Source: CAXBNB01 sp040151475 (GTDB lineage: Bacteria; Bacteroidota; Bacteroidia; Cytophagales; Cyclobacteriaceae). From it: 64,000 nt of DNA. The position numbers were made by a program, and so were the translations under genes. This document shows positions 9,174-19,003 of this stretch, in pieces (the first letter of the stretch is position 1; every line of letters starts with the position of its first letter). A model generated the notes under the pieces. It was not told the DNA's origin. It searched no databases and was given only the letters and a program-made list of their open reading frames with translations. The stretch covers positions 50,661-114,660 of the forward strand of contig NZ_JBDKWG010000116.1 in NCBI RefSeq assembly GCF_040151475.1, given 5' to 3'.

Positions 9174-9443
9174 GTGAAAAGCATAGAAGTAACAGTAATT
9201 GGAATTGTTCAGGGTGTTTTCTTTAGAATCTCTACTCTGGAAAAGGCTACTTCAATAGGAATAAAAGGGTGGGTAAAAAATTCTCCTGATGGGAGTGTTT
9301 TGATTCGGGCTGAAGGCACGGAAAAAAACATTAGTGAATTTCTTGATTGGTGTAGAATAGGATCCAAAAATGCGGTTGTCAAAAACGTTCTTATCAAAGA
9401 AAAGGGCTATGAGGGATTTGAAGGATTCAAAGTAATTCGTTAG
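9174..9443 (+). CDS. acyP: Acylphosphatase
   Basis: An 89-residue cytosolic acylphosphatase that hydrolyses the carboxyl-phosphate bond of acyl phosphates. The phosphate-binding loop is VQGVFFR, with catalytic R18, and the second catalytic residue N36 is in KGWVKNSPDGSV. The VFFR form is more like eukaryotic acylphosphatases than the VGFR of many bacteria. The start is the GTG at 9174, since the upstream ATG at 9172 is followed directly by a stop. The stop overlaps the convergent stop of the next gene by four bases. Confidence 0.93.
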   Translation: MKSIEVTVIGIVQGVFFRISTLEKATSIGIKGWVKNSPDGSVLIRAEGTEKNISEFLDWCRIGSKNAVVKNVLIKEKGYEGFEGFKVIR

Positions 9444-10015
9444 CCAACTTTACACGTAGCAGGCATTTTTACATACAATCTTTTGACTCCATTACGTGAA
9501 AGGACTTTCAAATCAAAGTATTCGTTGATTATAGCCTTGAGGCTGTTTTCGATAAAAAAGGTGTTTTTACCTTTTTCATTGAATACAGTCATTTGCAGAA
9601 TGCCTTTTACAAATGTTTTGTTATTTAGTAATTCAGCTAGCCACTCCTTATATACACTGCTCCAATCTTCCGTAAATTTATCGAAGTGACTTTTTCCATC
9701 CCAAATGATTTCCAGTTGAGTATCGCCATATTGATACCTGTAAATAGCTGCAAGATTTTCATAAATCCCTTCCAATATAGTGGAGTCTTCTAATTGATGA
9801 GTTTGGATTTGTCTGGTAGTGTCATCAATTATTCCAATAGGATTGAAAAGCCTGCCATAGGCAGCTACAGTTTGTTTAAACAAGTGGTGGCACAAAATAT
9901 TGGTGCTAACCATTTGAGCCTCTTTCAGGATGTAATTTTTATCCTTTTTGAAAAAAAAATGCGATATGAAATGGCTTTCCAGAATTTTAACTTTGCGGTT
10001 AATAAGTGTATGCAA
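9440..10015 (-). CDS. Conserved-looking hypothetical protein
   Basis: A 191-residue protein that I cannot place in a family. It has no signal peptide or membrane helix. It begins MHTLINRKVKILESHFI, is rich in aromatic and charged residues, and has a central YRYQYGDTQLEIIWDGKSH segment that looks like beta structure, followed by predicted helices. Its start is 290-325 bp from the divergent TonB receptor gene, and its stop overlaps the acylphosphatase stop. Codon use resembles the neighbours, so it looks like a real gene. Confidence 0.55.
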   Translation of the reverse strand: MHTLINRKVKILESHFISHFFFKKDKNYILKEAQMVSTNILCHHLFKQTVAAYGRLFNPIGIIDDTTRQIQTHQLEDSTILEGIYENLAAIYRYQYGDTQLEIIWDGKSHFDKFTEDWSSVYKEWLAELLNNKTFVKGILQMTVFNEKGKNTFFIENSLKAIINEYFDLKVLSRNGVKRLYVKMPATCKVG

Positions 10016-10340
10016 AATTATATATTCCCTGAGTTAATAAAAAATTAATAAAAAATTTATCTTCTCAGGAGTTTGATTAGTTAAAATGGACATTAATATT
10101 GCATTGAAATCGACAACAAGATGTGTTTTTTAATAAGGATTGGTTTCTTATTTAATTTGTTGTAAATTTTCATAAGAAAATTGATTTCGTCCAGCTCTAT
10201 GTATTTAACAAGTTATTTGAATTACCCATTCTTAATTATTTGGGTGATTTACAGATAATAAATTCCTATTTTTAAACAATAAATTTTGTGTTATTTTTTT
10301 TAAAATGATTAACCCTATTGATTATTTAAACAGTCTTATT
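10016..10340. other. Divergent intergenic region, no gene seen
   Basis: This 325-bp AT-rich stretch separates the hypothetical protein (leftward) from the Oar-like receptor (rightward), so it must hold promoters for both. I see no convincing gene, strong hairpin or clear TAnnTTTG promoter box in it. An in-frame ATG at 10305 would extend the receptor by 12 residues but places its signal peptide internally. Confidence 0.4.
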
Positions 10341-13300
10341 ATGAAACAAACAATTCTACTTTTATGCATCCTGATAGGTTCTTCCATATTAGGAAGTCAA
10401 TTGGCTTTTGGCCAGGGAGTTACCACTGGTGGGCTAAACGGCCAGATTACAGATGGTACAGGTGAAACTCTTCCTGGAGCTACCGTTGTAGCAGTTCATG
10501 TGCCTACAGGATCAAGATATGGCAATGTGTCCGATTTGTCTGGTTTTTATAGAATTCCGAACATGAAGGCAGGAGGGCCATACAAAATCACAATTTCTTT
10601 TGTTGGTTTTGAGAATTACGAAAAGGAAGACATATACATCACGTTGGGTCGAAATGTCAAATTGGATGCAGTATTGTCTCAGTCAGCTACTGAATTAGAA
10701 GAAATTATTGTTTCTGCTGGTCAGGGAGGTGTATTTGATGGTAATAGAAATGGAGCTTCGACTGCTGTTTCGGCTGATCAGCTGGCTCAGCTACCAAATG
10801 CTTCCAGAACATTGAATGATTTTGTGAGGTTAACTCCTCAGGCAGCATTTACTTCTACAGGAGGAATTTCTATAGCAGGTTCAAATAACAGGTACAATTC
10901 CATTTTTATAGATGGAGCAGTAAGTAATGACGTTTTTGGTCTGGCAGGAAATGGCCAGAATGGTGGTCAGGTTTCTGGGTTGTCATTAATTAGTATGGAT
11001 GCGCTGGAGCAGATTCAGGTAGATGTATCCCCTTATAATGTAACTCTTGGGGGTTTTTCCGGAGGTAGTATCAGTGCCGTGACCAGAAGTGGAACAAATG
11101 AGTTTGAAGGATCTGCTTACTATCTGGTGAGAAACGAAAGTTTATCAGGTAAAACGCCTGGTTTTCTTGAAGTAGCAGGCCAGGAAAGAAAGAAGCTTGA
11201 AGATTTTACTGCCAAAACTTATGGTTTCAGACTGGGAGGACCAATTATCAAAGACAAACTTTTCTTTTTTGTAAATGGTGAGATTCAAAGAGATGAAACA
11301 CCAAATCCATTTGATTTTGGCACCTACACTGGCGGAGTGTCAAGAGCTGAAATAGAGTCCTTAATTGACGCTGTAAATGCAATGGGATACGACCCAGGTT
11401 CGTATGAAGACACTAAGAGCGAATTAAAAGCGGAAAAAGTAATGTTTAAGTTGGATTGGAATATCAATGACAACCATAAATTAACATTCAGACATAGTTA
11501 CAACAAGGGGGAGAATTTCTCACCTGGCAGGTCATCGACATCCAGTATTAGGTTTGCGAATCAAGGTGTGTTCTTTCCAACTACCACACATTCAAGTGCC
11601 TTGGAGTTGAATAGTAGCTTCGGTAATAAATCGAACAAATTGATTATCGGAAGAACTTCAGTAATTGATAACAGAGATCCATTGGGAAATCCGTTCCCTT
11701 ACGTAGATATTGTTGCAGGGGATATAGAATTGGGTAGTGAAGAATTTTCTACAGGAAACTATTTAAAACAAAACATAATTACCATTACTGATAATTTTAA
11801 TGTTTACAAGGGCAAGCATACATTCACATTTGGAACTCACAATGAGTTTTATGATATGAATAACGTATTCATTCGTCAGAATTTTGGTTCCTACGATTTT
11901 GATGATATAGCTGGATTTTTGGCAAATGAACCAACCTCTTTTGCCAGAAGTTACTCTTTAGTAGATGATAAAACTGGAGATGAAACTGACGCAGCAGCAA
12001 AATTTAAAGCAATGCAGTTGGGTTTCTATGCTCAGGATGAGATTCAGGTAAATGACAAATTAAGAGTGACTGGAGGAATCAGGGTTGATATTCCAATGTT
12101 TACTGATGATCCTATTGACGATGGCTATTTTAATAGCACTGCTGCACCGGCTATTGAAGCTGCCGGATATGATCTGAAAGGGGCTGAGGCAGGAAAAGCT
12201 CCGGGAGCACAGTTGTTATTTGCTCCCAGGCTTGGATTTAATTATGACGTAAATGGAGACCAGACTACACAACTTAGGGGAGGTCTGGGAGTATTCACAA
12301 GCCGAGTACCTTTTGTATGGCCGGGTGCTATGTACAACAACAATGGAGCTACAGTAGGTGGTACTTTCCAAAGTTCAAATTTAGATGGAGAGTTCAACCC
12401 TGACCCTTATGATCAGAAAACGGTTGCTGATTTTGGAGGAACTGATGCAATTCCACAAGGACAAATGGATTTATTCGCTAAGAATTTTAAATATCCACAG
12501 GTAATCAGAACAAGTTTTGGGGTGGATCACAAGCCATTCTGGGGATTAATAGCTTCAGCTGAATTTATTTATACAAAAACACTGAACAATGTATTTTATG
12601 AGCAGGTGAATCTTGCTCCTCCAACCCAGAGATTTGGTGGAACTCCGGATAACAGATACAGGTTTACAAATGGAAGTATAGATAGCAATTATACAGCGGT
12701 GTATTTAGGATCAAATACAAGCAAAGGACATACTGCAAATTATACATTGTCTCTTCAAAAGCCATTTGATAATGGTTTGACAGCCAGTTTGTCTTACAAC
12801 TACGGAACAGCTACATCAATATTTGAAGGTACATCATCTCAAAATTCATCTCAATGGAGAGGCGTTTATGCGATCAATGGCAGAAACAATGCTACTGTTG
12901 GTACTTCGGATTTCTCTGCCGGATCCAGGATTTTGGCTGCTGTGTCGTACAGAAAAGAATATGCAGGTTTTATGGCTTCTACTATTTCTGTGTTCTACAA
13001 TGGACAATCTGGAAGTCCCTTTTCATATACTTACAACAGTGGTAGATGGACTGGTGAAGACTCAAGAGAAAGATCACTTATCTATGTACCTGCAAACAGT
13101 AGCGAAATAGTATTTGATGAGAGTGACAGATCGGCAGCAGCTCAATGGGCGGATTTGGATGCTTATTTATCAAACGATCCATACTTGAAAAACAAAAGAG
13201 GACAGTATGCTGAGAAAAATGAAGCAAGACTGCCTTTCTCAAATATCGTTGATATGAAATTTTTGCAAGAGTTTTTTCTGGAAAACACAAACGGTAAAAA

Positions 13301-13571
13301 GCATACTTTACAGGTTTCATTTGATATTTTCAATTTTACCAATTTGCTGAACAAAAATTGGGGTAAAAGATGGCAGGTGCCAAATGGAGACGGAACTTCA
13401 TTGCAGATATTAGATTATGAAGGAAATATTAGCGGATCTAATGGTGAAACAATTCCTACTTTTTCTTTCCCTTCAGGAGTGGATAAAATGGAAGACAAAC
13501 TTACCAAAGATGATTCCGGCATAATTAGTTCAAGATGGCAGATGCAATTTGGCTTGAGATACAGCTTCTGA
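10341..13571 (+). CDS. Oar-like TonB-dependent outer-membrane receptor
   Basis: A roughly 1076-residue outer-membrane protein. The order is: signal peptide (MKQTILLLCILIGSS... ending near LAFGQG), a CarboxypepD_reg-like beta-sandwich (about residues 30-110, GLNGQITDGTGETLPGATV), a plug domain (from about 115, ELEEIIVSAGQGG), and a long beta-barrel ending in the aromatic LRYSF. The plug motif IFIDGAVSNDVFGL and the barrel layout match the Oar/OmpA-related TonB receptors of Bacteroidota and Myxococcus rather than SusC, and no SusD gene follows. The ATG at 10341 gives a normal signal peptide. It is a single gene with a strong terminator just after it. The ligand is unknown; large peptides or proteins are handled by some Oar relatives. 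Confidence 0.85.
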   Translation: MKQTILLLCILIGSSILGSQLAFGQGVTTGGLNGQITDGTGETLPGATVVAVHVPTGSRYGNVSDLSGFYRIPNMKAGGPYKITISFVGFENYEKEDIYITLGRNVKLDAVLSQSATELEEIIVSAGQGGVFDGNRNGASTAVSADQLAQLPNASRTLNDFVRLTPQAAFTSTGGISIAGSNNRYNSIFIDGAVSNDVFGLAGNGQNGGQVSGLSLISMDALEQIQVDVSPYNVTLGGFSGGSISAVTRSGTNEFEGSAYYLVRNESLSGKTPGFLEVAGQERKKLEDFTAKTYGFRLGGPIIKDKLFFFVNGEIQRDETPNPFDFGTYTGGVSRAEIESLIDAVNAMGYDPGSYEDTKSELKAEKVMFKLDWNINDNHKLTFRHSYNKGENFSPGRSSTSSIRFANQGVFFPTTTHSSALELNSSFGNKSNKLIIGRTSVIDNRDPLGNPFPYVDIVAGDIELGSEEFSTGNYLKQNIITITDNFNVYKGKHTFTFGTHNEFYDMNNVFIRQNFGSYDFDDIAGFLANEPTSFARSYSLVDDKTGDETDAAAKFKAMQLGFYAQDEIQVNDKLRVTGGIRVDIPMFTDDPIDDGYFNSTAAPAIEAAGYDLKGAEAGKAPGAQLLFAPRLGFNYDVNGDQTTQLRGGLGVFTSRVPFVWPGAMYNNNGATVGGTFQSSNLDGEFNPDPYDQKTVADFGGTDAIPQGQMDLFAKNFKYPQVIRTSFGVDHKPFWGLIASAEFIYTKTLNNVFYEQVNLAPPTQRFGGTPDNRYRFTNGSIDSNYTAVYLGSNTSKGHTANYTLSLQKPFDNGLTASLSYNYGTATSIFEGTSSQNSSQWRGVYAINGRNNATVGTSDFSAGSRILAAVSYRKEYAGFMASTISVFYNGQSGSPFSYTYNSGRWTGEDSRERSLIYVPANSSEIVFDESDRSAAAQWADLDAYLSNDPYLKNKRGQYAEKNEARLPFSNIVDMKFLQEFFLENTNGKKHTLQVSFDIFNFTNLLNKNWGKRWQVPNGDGTSLQILDYEGNISGSNGETIPTFSFPSGVDKMEDKLTKDDSGIISSRWQMQFGLRYSF

Positions 13572-13593
13572 TTTTAAGAAAATAGTCAATATT

Positions 13594-13625
13594 GAGGCTG
13601 CCTTTTCGGGTAGCCTCTTTTTTTG
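13594..13625 (+). terminator. Rho-independent terminator of the Oar-like receptor gene
   Basis: GAGGCTGCC (13594-13602) pairs with GGGTAGCCTC (13608-13617), and the hairpin is followed directly by a run of seven T residues. It sits 23 bp after the receptor stop codon and just before the DUF423 gene. Confidence 0.85.
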
Positions 13626-13640
13626 TCTTAACTTTGATTC

Positions 13641-14015
13641 ATGAATAAATCAATACTTATAGCCGGATCGGTTTTTGGTCTGCTTACTGTCGTTGTTGGA
13701 GCTTTTGGTGCCCATGCACTTCATGTCACGTTACTGGAAAATGGAAGGATTGATACCTTTGAAACTGCGGTGAAGTATCAGGGTATTCATGCTTTGGCAC
13801 TTCTTATCATTGGGGTGTTGTCAGAAAAAGTTGATTCTTCCAAAATAATCTATGCCGGGTACTCAATGGTAATTGGTGTATTGATTTTTAGTGGCTCACT
13901 TTACATTTTATCCATCACGAATATGACCTTTCTGGGAGCCATCACACCGATAGGAGGATTATTTATGATAGCAGGATGGGTTCTGTTGATATTGGGAATA
14001 TTAAAAACAAAATAG
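13641..14015 (+). CDS. DUF423 (YgdD-like) membrane protein
   Basis: A 124-residue inner-membrane protein with four membrane helices. It carries the DUF423 signature: an N-terminal GAFGAHAL after the first helix, then YQGIHALALL, FSGSLYILS and a C-terminal PIGGLFMIAGW. The family is widespread and has no firmly assigned biochemical role. The gene starts 16 bp after the upstream terminator, so its promoter must overlap that terminator or transcription must read through. It is convergent with rsmE, with a four-base gap. Confidence 0.9.
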   Translation: MNKSILIAGSVFGLLTVVVGAFGAHALHVTLLENGRIDTFETAVKYQGIHALALLIIGVLSEKVDSSKIIYAGYSMVIGVLIFSGSLYILSITNMTFLGAITPIGGLFMIAGWVLLILGILKTK

Positions 14016-14019
14016 GGTT

Positions 14020-14721
14020 TTATTCATTGATTAAATTGATCGAATGACATGCGATAACTCCTGCAGTTTCTGTTCTCAATACACTTTTACCAAGGCTGAT
14101 TTTTTGAAAACCTTTAGACAGAGCTACTGCTACTTCTTCTTCAGTAAAATCACCCTCAGGCCCTATTAAAATCAGTGTATCAGTACCCGATTTGGCTATT
14201 TTATGTAGGTAGTCGGGATTTTTATTATCTACAAAAGCAATGAATTTTTGTTGTGCATTTGACGTAGTTTCTAAAAATTCTTTTAGAGATGAAAGTTTAT
14301 TTATTTTAGTCTTAAATAAATTTTTAGATTGTTTTAATGCACTTAATGTTTTCCTGTCTAGCCTTTCCAGATTGATTTTTTTTCGTTCTGTTCTTTTGGT
14401 CGTAATGAATGATATTTCGTCAACACCTAATTCAGAGGATTTTTCTACAAACCATTCCAATCGGTCATGGTTTTTAGTAGGGGCAATTGCGATATGTACG
14501 GTATGAGGTTTGTGTTTATTTGAGGCCTTTTTATCAAGAATACTAAATTCGCATTTTCTGAAATTATCGGCAGTGATTTCACAAGAAAATACATTTCCTT
14601 TACCATCAATTACATCAATTACATCTCCCTTTTTTTTTCTTAAAACTTTGATACAATGATTGGATTCTTCGCTATTCAAAAAGTTAAAATGTTCGGGATC
14701 GTCATTGTAAAAGTAGTTCAT
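14020..14721 (-). CDS. rsmE: 16S rRNA (uracil(1498)-N(3))-methyltransferase
   Basis: A SPOUT-class methyltransferase of about 233 residues that methylates U1498 of 16S rRNA using SAM. The N-terminal PUA-like domain holds the HCIKVLRKKKGD block. The C-terminal trefoil-knot domain has the SAM-binding signatures LIGPEGDFTEEE and LGKSVLRTETAG. ATG at 14721 gives the usual MNYFY-type start; an in-frame ATG at 14757 would add 12 residues and is less likely. Confidence 0.93.
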   Translation of the reverse strand: MNYFYNDDPEHFNFLNSEESNHCIKVLRKKKGDVIDVIDGKGNVFSCEITADNFRKCEFSILDKKASNKHKPHTVHIAIAPTKNHDRLEWFVEKSSELGVDEISFITTKRTERKKINLERLDRKTLSALKQSKNLFKTKINKLSSLKEFLETTSNAQQKFIAFVDNKNPDYLHKIAKSGTDTLILIGPEGDFTEEEVAVALSKGFQKISLGKSVLRTETAGVIACHSINLINE

Positions 14722-14958
14722 CGATTTTTTTGTGCTAAGATAGAATATAGTTTCCATTTGCTATAAAACCATAGCTCATTGTGGTAGTAACTTTTCTTTT
14801 CATTTACCCTCTTTTAATTTTATTTGCACCAAAAATGAAAATATTACGAATAATTCTCCCTTGATTGGAAACAATTTGCGTTTTTTGTTAAAATTTTACA
14901 GGAAACACACCCACTAGTCCTGATATTGTTGAATTCCCTATTTTAAAAACTATTTACT

Positions 14959-17121
14959 ATGGCACAATTACGTTTTAAGGCACTGGAATTGGTGCAATCA
15001 AGAAAGAAGATAGAAGTGAAATTGCCATCTGGAAAGATATCGGATTATTTTGGCACTAAAGCTTTTGGCAGAGAGCAAATGCAGGTTGCACTTTCTCCTC
15101 AGGCTTTTAGAAAGCTCGATAAAGCTATAAAAAAAGGACAAAAAATAGATTCGGAAACAGCCGAATCCGTTGCGGCTGCATTGAAAACATGGGCCATAAG
15201 CAAAGGAATTACACACTATACCCATTGGTTTCAACCATTAACAGGAGCTACAGCCGAAAAACACGATTCCTTTTTCAACCCTTTGAAGGGAATAGAGGAA
15301 TTTAAAAACAGTGAACTTGTACAACAAGAACCGGATGCTTCGTCCTTTCCGAGTGGGGGTATCAGAAGTACTTTTGAAGCTCGTGGTTATACAGCCTGGG
15401 ATCCAAGTTCTCCTATTTTTATTATAGATACTACGTTATGTATCCCTACAATATTTGTGGCATATACGGGAGAAGCATTAGACTACAAAGCACCTCTCCT
15501 TAAGTCTATTCAGGCAGTTAATGATGCCGCAACTAAGATATGTAAGTTGTTTGATAGGAATGTATCGCAAGTAATACCTTCATTAGGTTGGGAGCAGGAG
15601 TATTTTGTAGTGGATAGGGCACTTTATGACGCACGTCCCGATTTGGTGTTAGCCGGACGTACTGTATTTGGGCACAATCCAGCCAGGGGGCAACAACTTG
15701 ATGATCATTATTTTGGATCAATCACTCCCAGAGTATTTGAATTTATTAAAGACTTTGAAGTGGAAGCGCATCAATTGGGTATTCCGATTATGACCAGACA
15801 CAACGAAGTAGCTCCGGGGCAGTTTGAGTGTACTCCAATGTACGAGGAAATCAATAAGGCGGTGGATCACAATCAATTGCTGAAAGATGTGATGGAACGA
15901 GTGGCATTGAAACATGATCTGAAAATATTGTTTCATGAAAAACCATTTGCCGGATTGAATGGGAGTGGTAAGCACAACAATTGGTCGTTACAGACAGACA
16001 CAGGTGTTAACCTATTTCAGCCTAGCAGCAGTGCCCGTGAAAACCTGCAATTTTTGGTGTTTTTTGTTTGTACCATTAAAGCTGTCTATGAACATGCTGA
16101 TTTGCTCAGGGCAAGTATTGCCTCTGCTGGTAATGACCACCGACTTGGGGCCAACGAAGCTCCTCCGGCTATCACCTCCGTTTTTATTGGTCAACAGTTG
16201 ACTAGCGTGCTGGACGAAATGGATAGCAAAGGGGATGTTAAAGTGGAAAAGGGGGATAATATCTACATGAAAATGGGAATAGATAAAATTCCTGAAATCA
16301 TTTTAGACAATACAGATCGCAACAGAACTTCACCTTTTGCTTTTACGGGAAATAAATTTGAGTTCAGAGCTGTAGGCTCTGATGCCAACGTATCCAATCC
16401 GATGATGGTACTCAATCTGATTGTAGCAGATCAACTGGAAAAATTCTATAAAATTGTCTCAAAAGACCTGGAAGCAGGAAGAGATAAAAGAGTTGCGATA
16501 GTCGAAGTTTTGAGAGATTATATTAAAAAATCAAAACCAATACGATTTGAAGGGGACGGCTATTCTGAAGAGTGGGTGAAAGAAGCGAAAAAGAGGAAGC
16601 TTACCAATGCGAGGAATACACCATTGGCTCTTGATGCGTATTTATCTAAGAAGACATTGGATTTGTTTAGGAAAAATAAGATTTTGAGCGAATTGGAAGT
16701 GGAGGCAAGACATGAAATCATGCTGGAAAACTATATCAAAATGATGCAAATTGAGTCCAGAGTAATAGGGGATTTGGCGTTGAATCATATTATTCCTACT
16801 GCCATTTCCTATCAAAACAGATTAATCGAAAATGCAAAAGGACTGAAAGAATTAGGAATCGAAAACAAAGAAAACCTTCAGACTATATCTAAAATTTCCG
16901 AGTATATAAACAACATCAGATCACTTACTCAGGAGATGACTGAAGAAAGAAAACGAGTGAATAAAATTGAAGACCCCAGGGCAAAAGCAATAGCCTATTG
17001 TGATGAGGTGAAAGATAAATACTTTGATAAAATTCGATATTCGGTAGATAAACTAGAGTTGTATGTTGATGATGAAGACTGGCCTTTGGTAAAATACCGC
17101 GAGTTGTTATTCCTCAGATAG
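14959..17121 (+). CDS. glnN: Glutamine synthetase type III
   Basis: A 720-residue GSIII enzyme, the long form typical of Bacteroidota, which makes glutamine from glutamate, ammonia and ATP as a large dodecamer. Signature blocks are THWFQPLTGATAEKHDSF (about residues 90-107), the metal-binding HNEVAPGQFECTPMYEEIN, and HEKPFAGLNGSGKHNNWSL with the ATP/glutamate-binding residues. Length and order match the family. It is a single gene with a 200-bp upstream region and is convergent with the M20 peptidase, with a two-base gap and no visible terminator between them. No PII or NtcA-like regulator is nearby. Confidence 0.96.
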   Translation: MAQLRFKALELVQSRKKIEVKLPSGKISDYFGTKAFGREQMQVALSPQAFRKLDKAIKKGQKIDSETAESVAAALKTWAISKGITHYTHWFQPLTGATAEKHDSFFNPLKGIEEFKNSELVQQEPDASSFPSGGIRSTFEARGYTAWDPSSPIFIIDTTLCIPTIFVAYTGEALDYKAPLLKSIQAVNDAATKICKLFDRNVSQVIPSLGWEQEYFVVDRALYDARPDLVLAGRTVFGHNPARGQQLDDHYFGSITPRVFEFIKDFEVEAHQLGIPIMTRHNEVAPGQFECTPMYEEINKAVDHNQLLKDVMERVALKHDLKILFHEKPFAGLNGSGKHNNWSLQTDTGVNLFQPSSSARENLQFLVFFVCTIKAVYEHADLLRASIASAGNDHRLGANEAPPAITSVFIGQQLTSVLDEMDSKGDVKVEKGDNIYMKMGIDKIPEIILDNTDRNRTSPFAFTGNKFEFRAVGSDANVSNPMMVLNLIVADQLEKFYKIVSKDLEAGRDKRVAIVEVLRDYIKKSKPIRFEGDGYSEEWVKEAKKRKLTNARNTPLALDAYLSKKTLDLFRKNKILSELEVEARHEIMLENYIKMMQIESRVIGDLALNHIIPTAISYQNRLIENAKGLKELGIENKENLQTISKISEYINNIRSLTQEMTEERKRVNKIEDPRAKAIAYCDEVKDKYFDKIRYSVDKLELYVDDEDWPLVKYRELLFLR

Positions 17122-17123
17122 AA

Positions 17124-18425
17124 CTAGTCTTTTGTCAGCCTGTAAATTAGTACTGCGGCTCTTTTGGTTTGCATTGGCAATGTGCTCAGATCACCTGTTT
17201 CGTCAATGGTATGACCATGACTTCCACCAAGCCCAAGACCATCAAGTCCCATGTCAATGTACTCTGAGGTGAACGAAATGTCGGCTGCTCCGGCATCTCC
17301 CGGATCAACAGGGTTTACTTTGCCAAATCCAAGATCCTGACTGACCTGGCTGAATTTTTCCAGAAGTTCATAATTACTGTCAGTAAGGGAAAAAGGAGGA
17401 TACCCTCCTGAAAATGTGATGGTAGCATTTGTTTGAGGTAGATGATTGGCAACTATGGTTTTCATTGCTTTCTGAGTTTTTTGGAGCTGCTCAACAGAGA
17501 TACACCTGATGTCTCCAGCTACAGATAATTCTTTAGATACGACATTATCTTTTCCAAATGCAGTGCCACTATTCAGGTTCGTGTCATGGGTAATGGTGGT
17601 TCCACCAACGATTACACCGGGATTAAAGGTCAGATATTTTTCAGATGACAATTGTTCGTAAAACTGATGGAGTATTCTTGATGCCTCATTGATGGCACCA
17701 GCCCCAACTTGAGGTTTGAAAATCTGTGATGAGTGAGATGCTTTTCCTGATACGTTGAGTATCCAGTCGGAGGAGCTTCTGCGGGCAACTACAGCTGTTG
17801 AGGGATTACCATCTCCATTTTCAAATCCGAGTGCAATGTCTGCCCATTTAGCGGCATCCACCAGAGCTTTTTTGGATAAATCTAAAGGCCTTCCACTTTT
17901 TTCCTCATCACCTGTTAGTACTACTGTAATATTTAATTTGCTTAAAAGTCCTTGTTTATGCAGTGCAGTTAGTGTTTGGAGTATGATCACATTTCCTCCT
18001 TTCATATCAGCAACACCAGGCCCTTTTACCATATTTCCTTCCAATGGAATCCATTCCTGATTAGGGCTGTCTTTTTCAAATACAGTATCGAGATGACCAA
18101 TCATCATTATTTTTTTTCCTGTGCCTCCTTCAATTTTAGCAACTACATGCCCTGACCTGTTGAAAGCACTGCCGTCTTGCCAATATGCTTCCATTCCAAG
18201 TGCTTCGAATTTCTCAATAAATACCTGCCCTACTTCTCTTACACCTTTAAAATTCATCGTGCCACTGTTGATGTTCACCACTTCTTTGAGCAGAGATATG
18301 GCTGTATCATTTTCTTCATCAATGAGTTTAACTAGTTTTTTTTCAACTTTTGACAATTGAGCAAAACCTGAGATATTTAAAAAGAAGAATAGAAGTACGT
18401 AAATCGTGAGTTTGTAGAAGTACAT
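17124..18425 (-). CDS. Secreted M20-family metallopeptidase (carboxypeptidase G2-like)
   Basis: A 433-residue exported zinc peptidase with an N-terminal signal (LTIYVLLFFFLNISGFAQ). The M20 metal ligands are visible: H111 and D113 in IGHLDTVF, D140 in GVADMKGGN, the catalytic Glu in LTGDEEKSG (about 173-175), the later GFENGDG and the final His in GGSHGHTIDETGDL. The dimerisation lid domain lies in between. The motif set fits the glutamate carboxypeptidase/CPG2 branch (M20A), which removes C-terminal Glu or acyl groups from small substrates. It is divergent from the lipoprotein operon at 18553. Confidence 0.9.
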   Translation of the reverse strand: MYFYKLTIYVLLFFFLNISGFAQLSKVEKKLVKLIDEENDTAISLLKEVVNINSGTMNFKGVREVGQVFIEKFEALGMEAYWQDGSAFNRSGHVVAKIEGGTGKKIMMIGHLDTVFEKDSPNQEWIPLEGNMVKGPGVADMKGGNVIILQTLTALHKQGLLSKLNITVVLTGDEEKSGRPLDLSKKALVDAAKWADIALGFENGDGNPSTAVVARRSSSDWILNVSGKASHSSQIFKPQVGAGAINEASRILHQFYEQLSSEKYLTFNPGVIVGGTTITHDTNLNSGTAFGKDNVVSKELSVAGDIRCISVEQLQKTQKAMKTIVANHLPQTNATITFSGGYPPFSLTDSNYELLEKFSQVSQDLGFGKVNPVDPGDAGAADISFTSEYIDMGLDGLGLGGSHGHTIDETGDLSTLPMQTKRAAVLIYRLTKD

Positions 18426-18552
18426 GTAACTGTAGTGTTTTTTTGAAGAGTAAGTATAAATAAGATTTTTTATTATTTGTACCTTTAATCTACTTTGTGT
18501 CCAATTTTAAAAAGTTAATTCGTCTATATACCACAGTCTCAAATCAAATTAA

Positions 18553-19002
18553 ATGAAAAAAACACTTTTTTTGTTACTAATATTAATTGGTTTTTCATGC
18601 TCAAAAAGTACTCAGACCAAGAGCATAGATGATATATCATGGTTGTTGGGAGAGTGGGTGAGTGATGATTCAAAAGAAGGAGTAGTCACAAAAGAACTCT
18701 GGTGGAATGAAGGAGGTAACATGCTTGGAAAAGGCCAGGTGATCAAAAATGGAGAGGCTGCTTTTACAGAACTCCTGTCATTGAAAATGGTAAATGATAC
18801 TTTGACTTATGTGGCAGACGTTCCACATAATTCTGAACCAGTTGCCTTTAAATTGACCAAATATACTAATGACAGTTGGACATTTGAGAATCCTGACAAT
18901 GATTTTCCCAAATCTATAGAATACATCAGAAATGAGATGGGGTTTAAGGCGATTGTGTCGGGTAAAAAAAGAAGCTTTACTTTAAATTTTAAAAAGATCT
19001 AA
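18553..19002 (+). CDS. DUF6265-like lipoprotein
   Basis: A 149-residue lipoprotein with signal peptide MKKTLFLLLILIGFSC, lipobox Cys at residue 16. The mature domain starts with ISWLLGEWVSD and continues with WWNEGGNMLGKGQ and NPDNDFPKSIEY, blocks that match what I recall as DUF6265, a lipocalin-like small beta-barrel family of unknown function. It is the first gene of a tight three-gene unit; the next start codon is one base after its stop. Confidence 0.75.
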   Translation: MKKTLFLLLILIGFSCSKSTQTKSIDDISWLLGEWVSDDSKEGVVTKELWWNEGGNMLGKGQVIKNGEAAFTELLSLKMVNDTLTYVADVPHNSEPVAFKLTKYTNDSWTFENPDNDFPKSIEYIRNEMGFKAIVSGKKRSFTLNFKKI

Positions 19003-19003
19003 C

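Noticed and set aside
12823..13354. Overlapping short frames on both strands inside the Oar-like receptor gene
   Set aside because: They are shadows of a long, well-supported coding frame.
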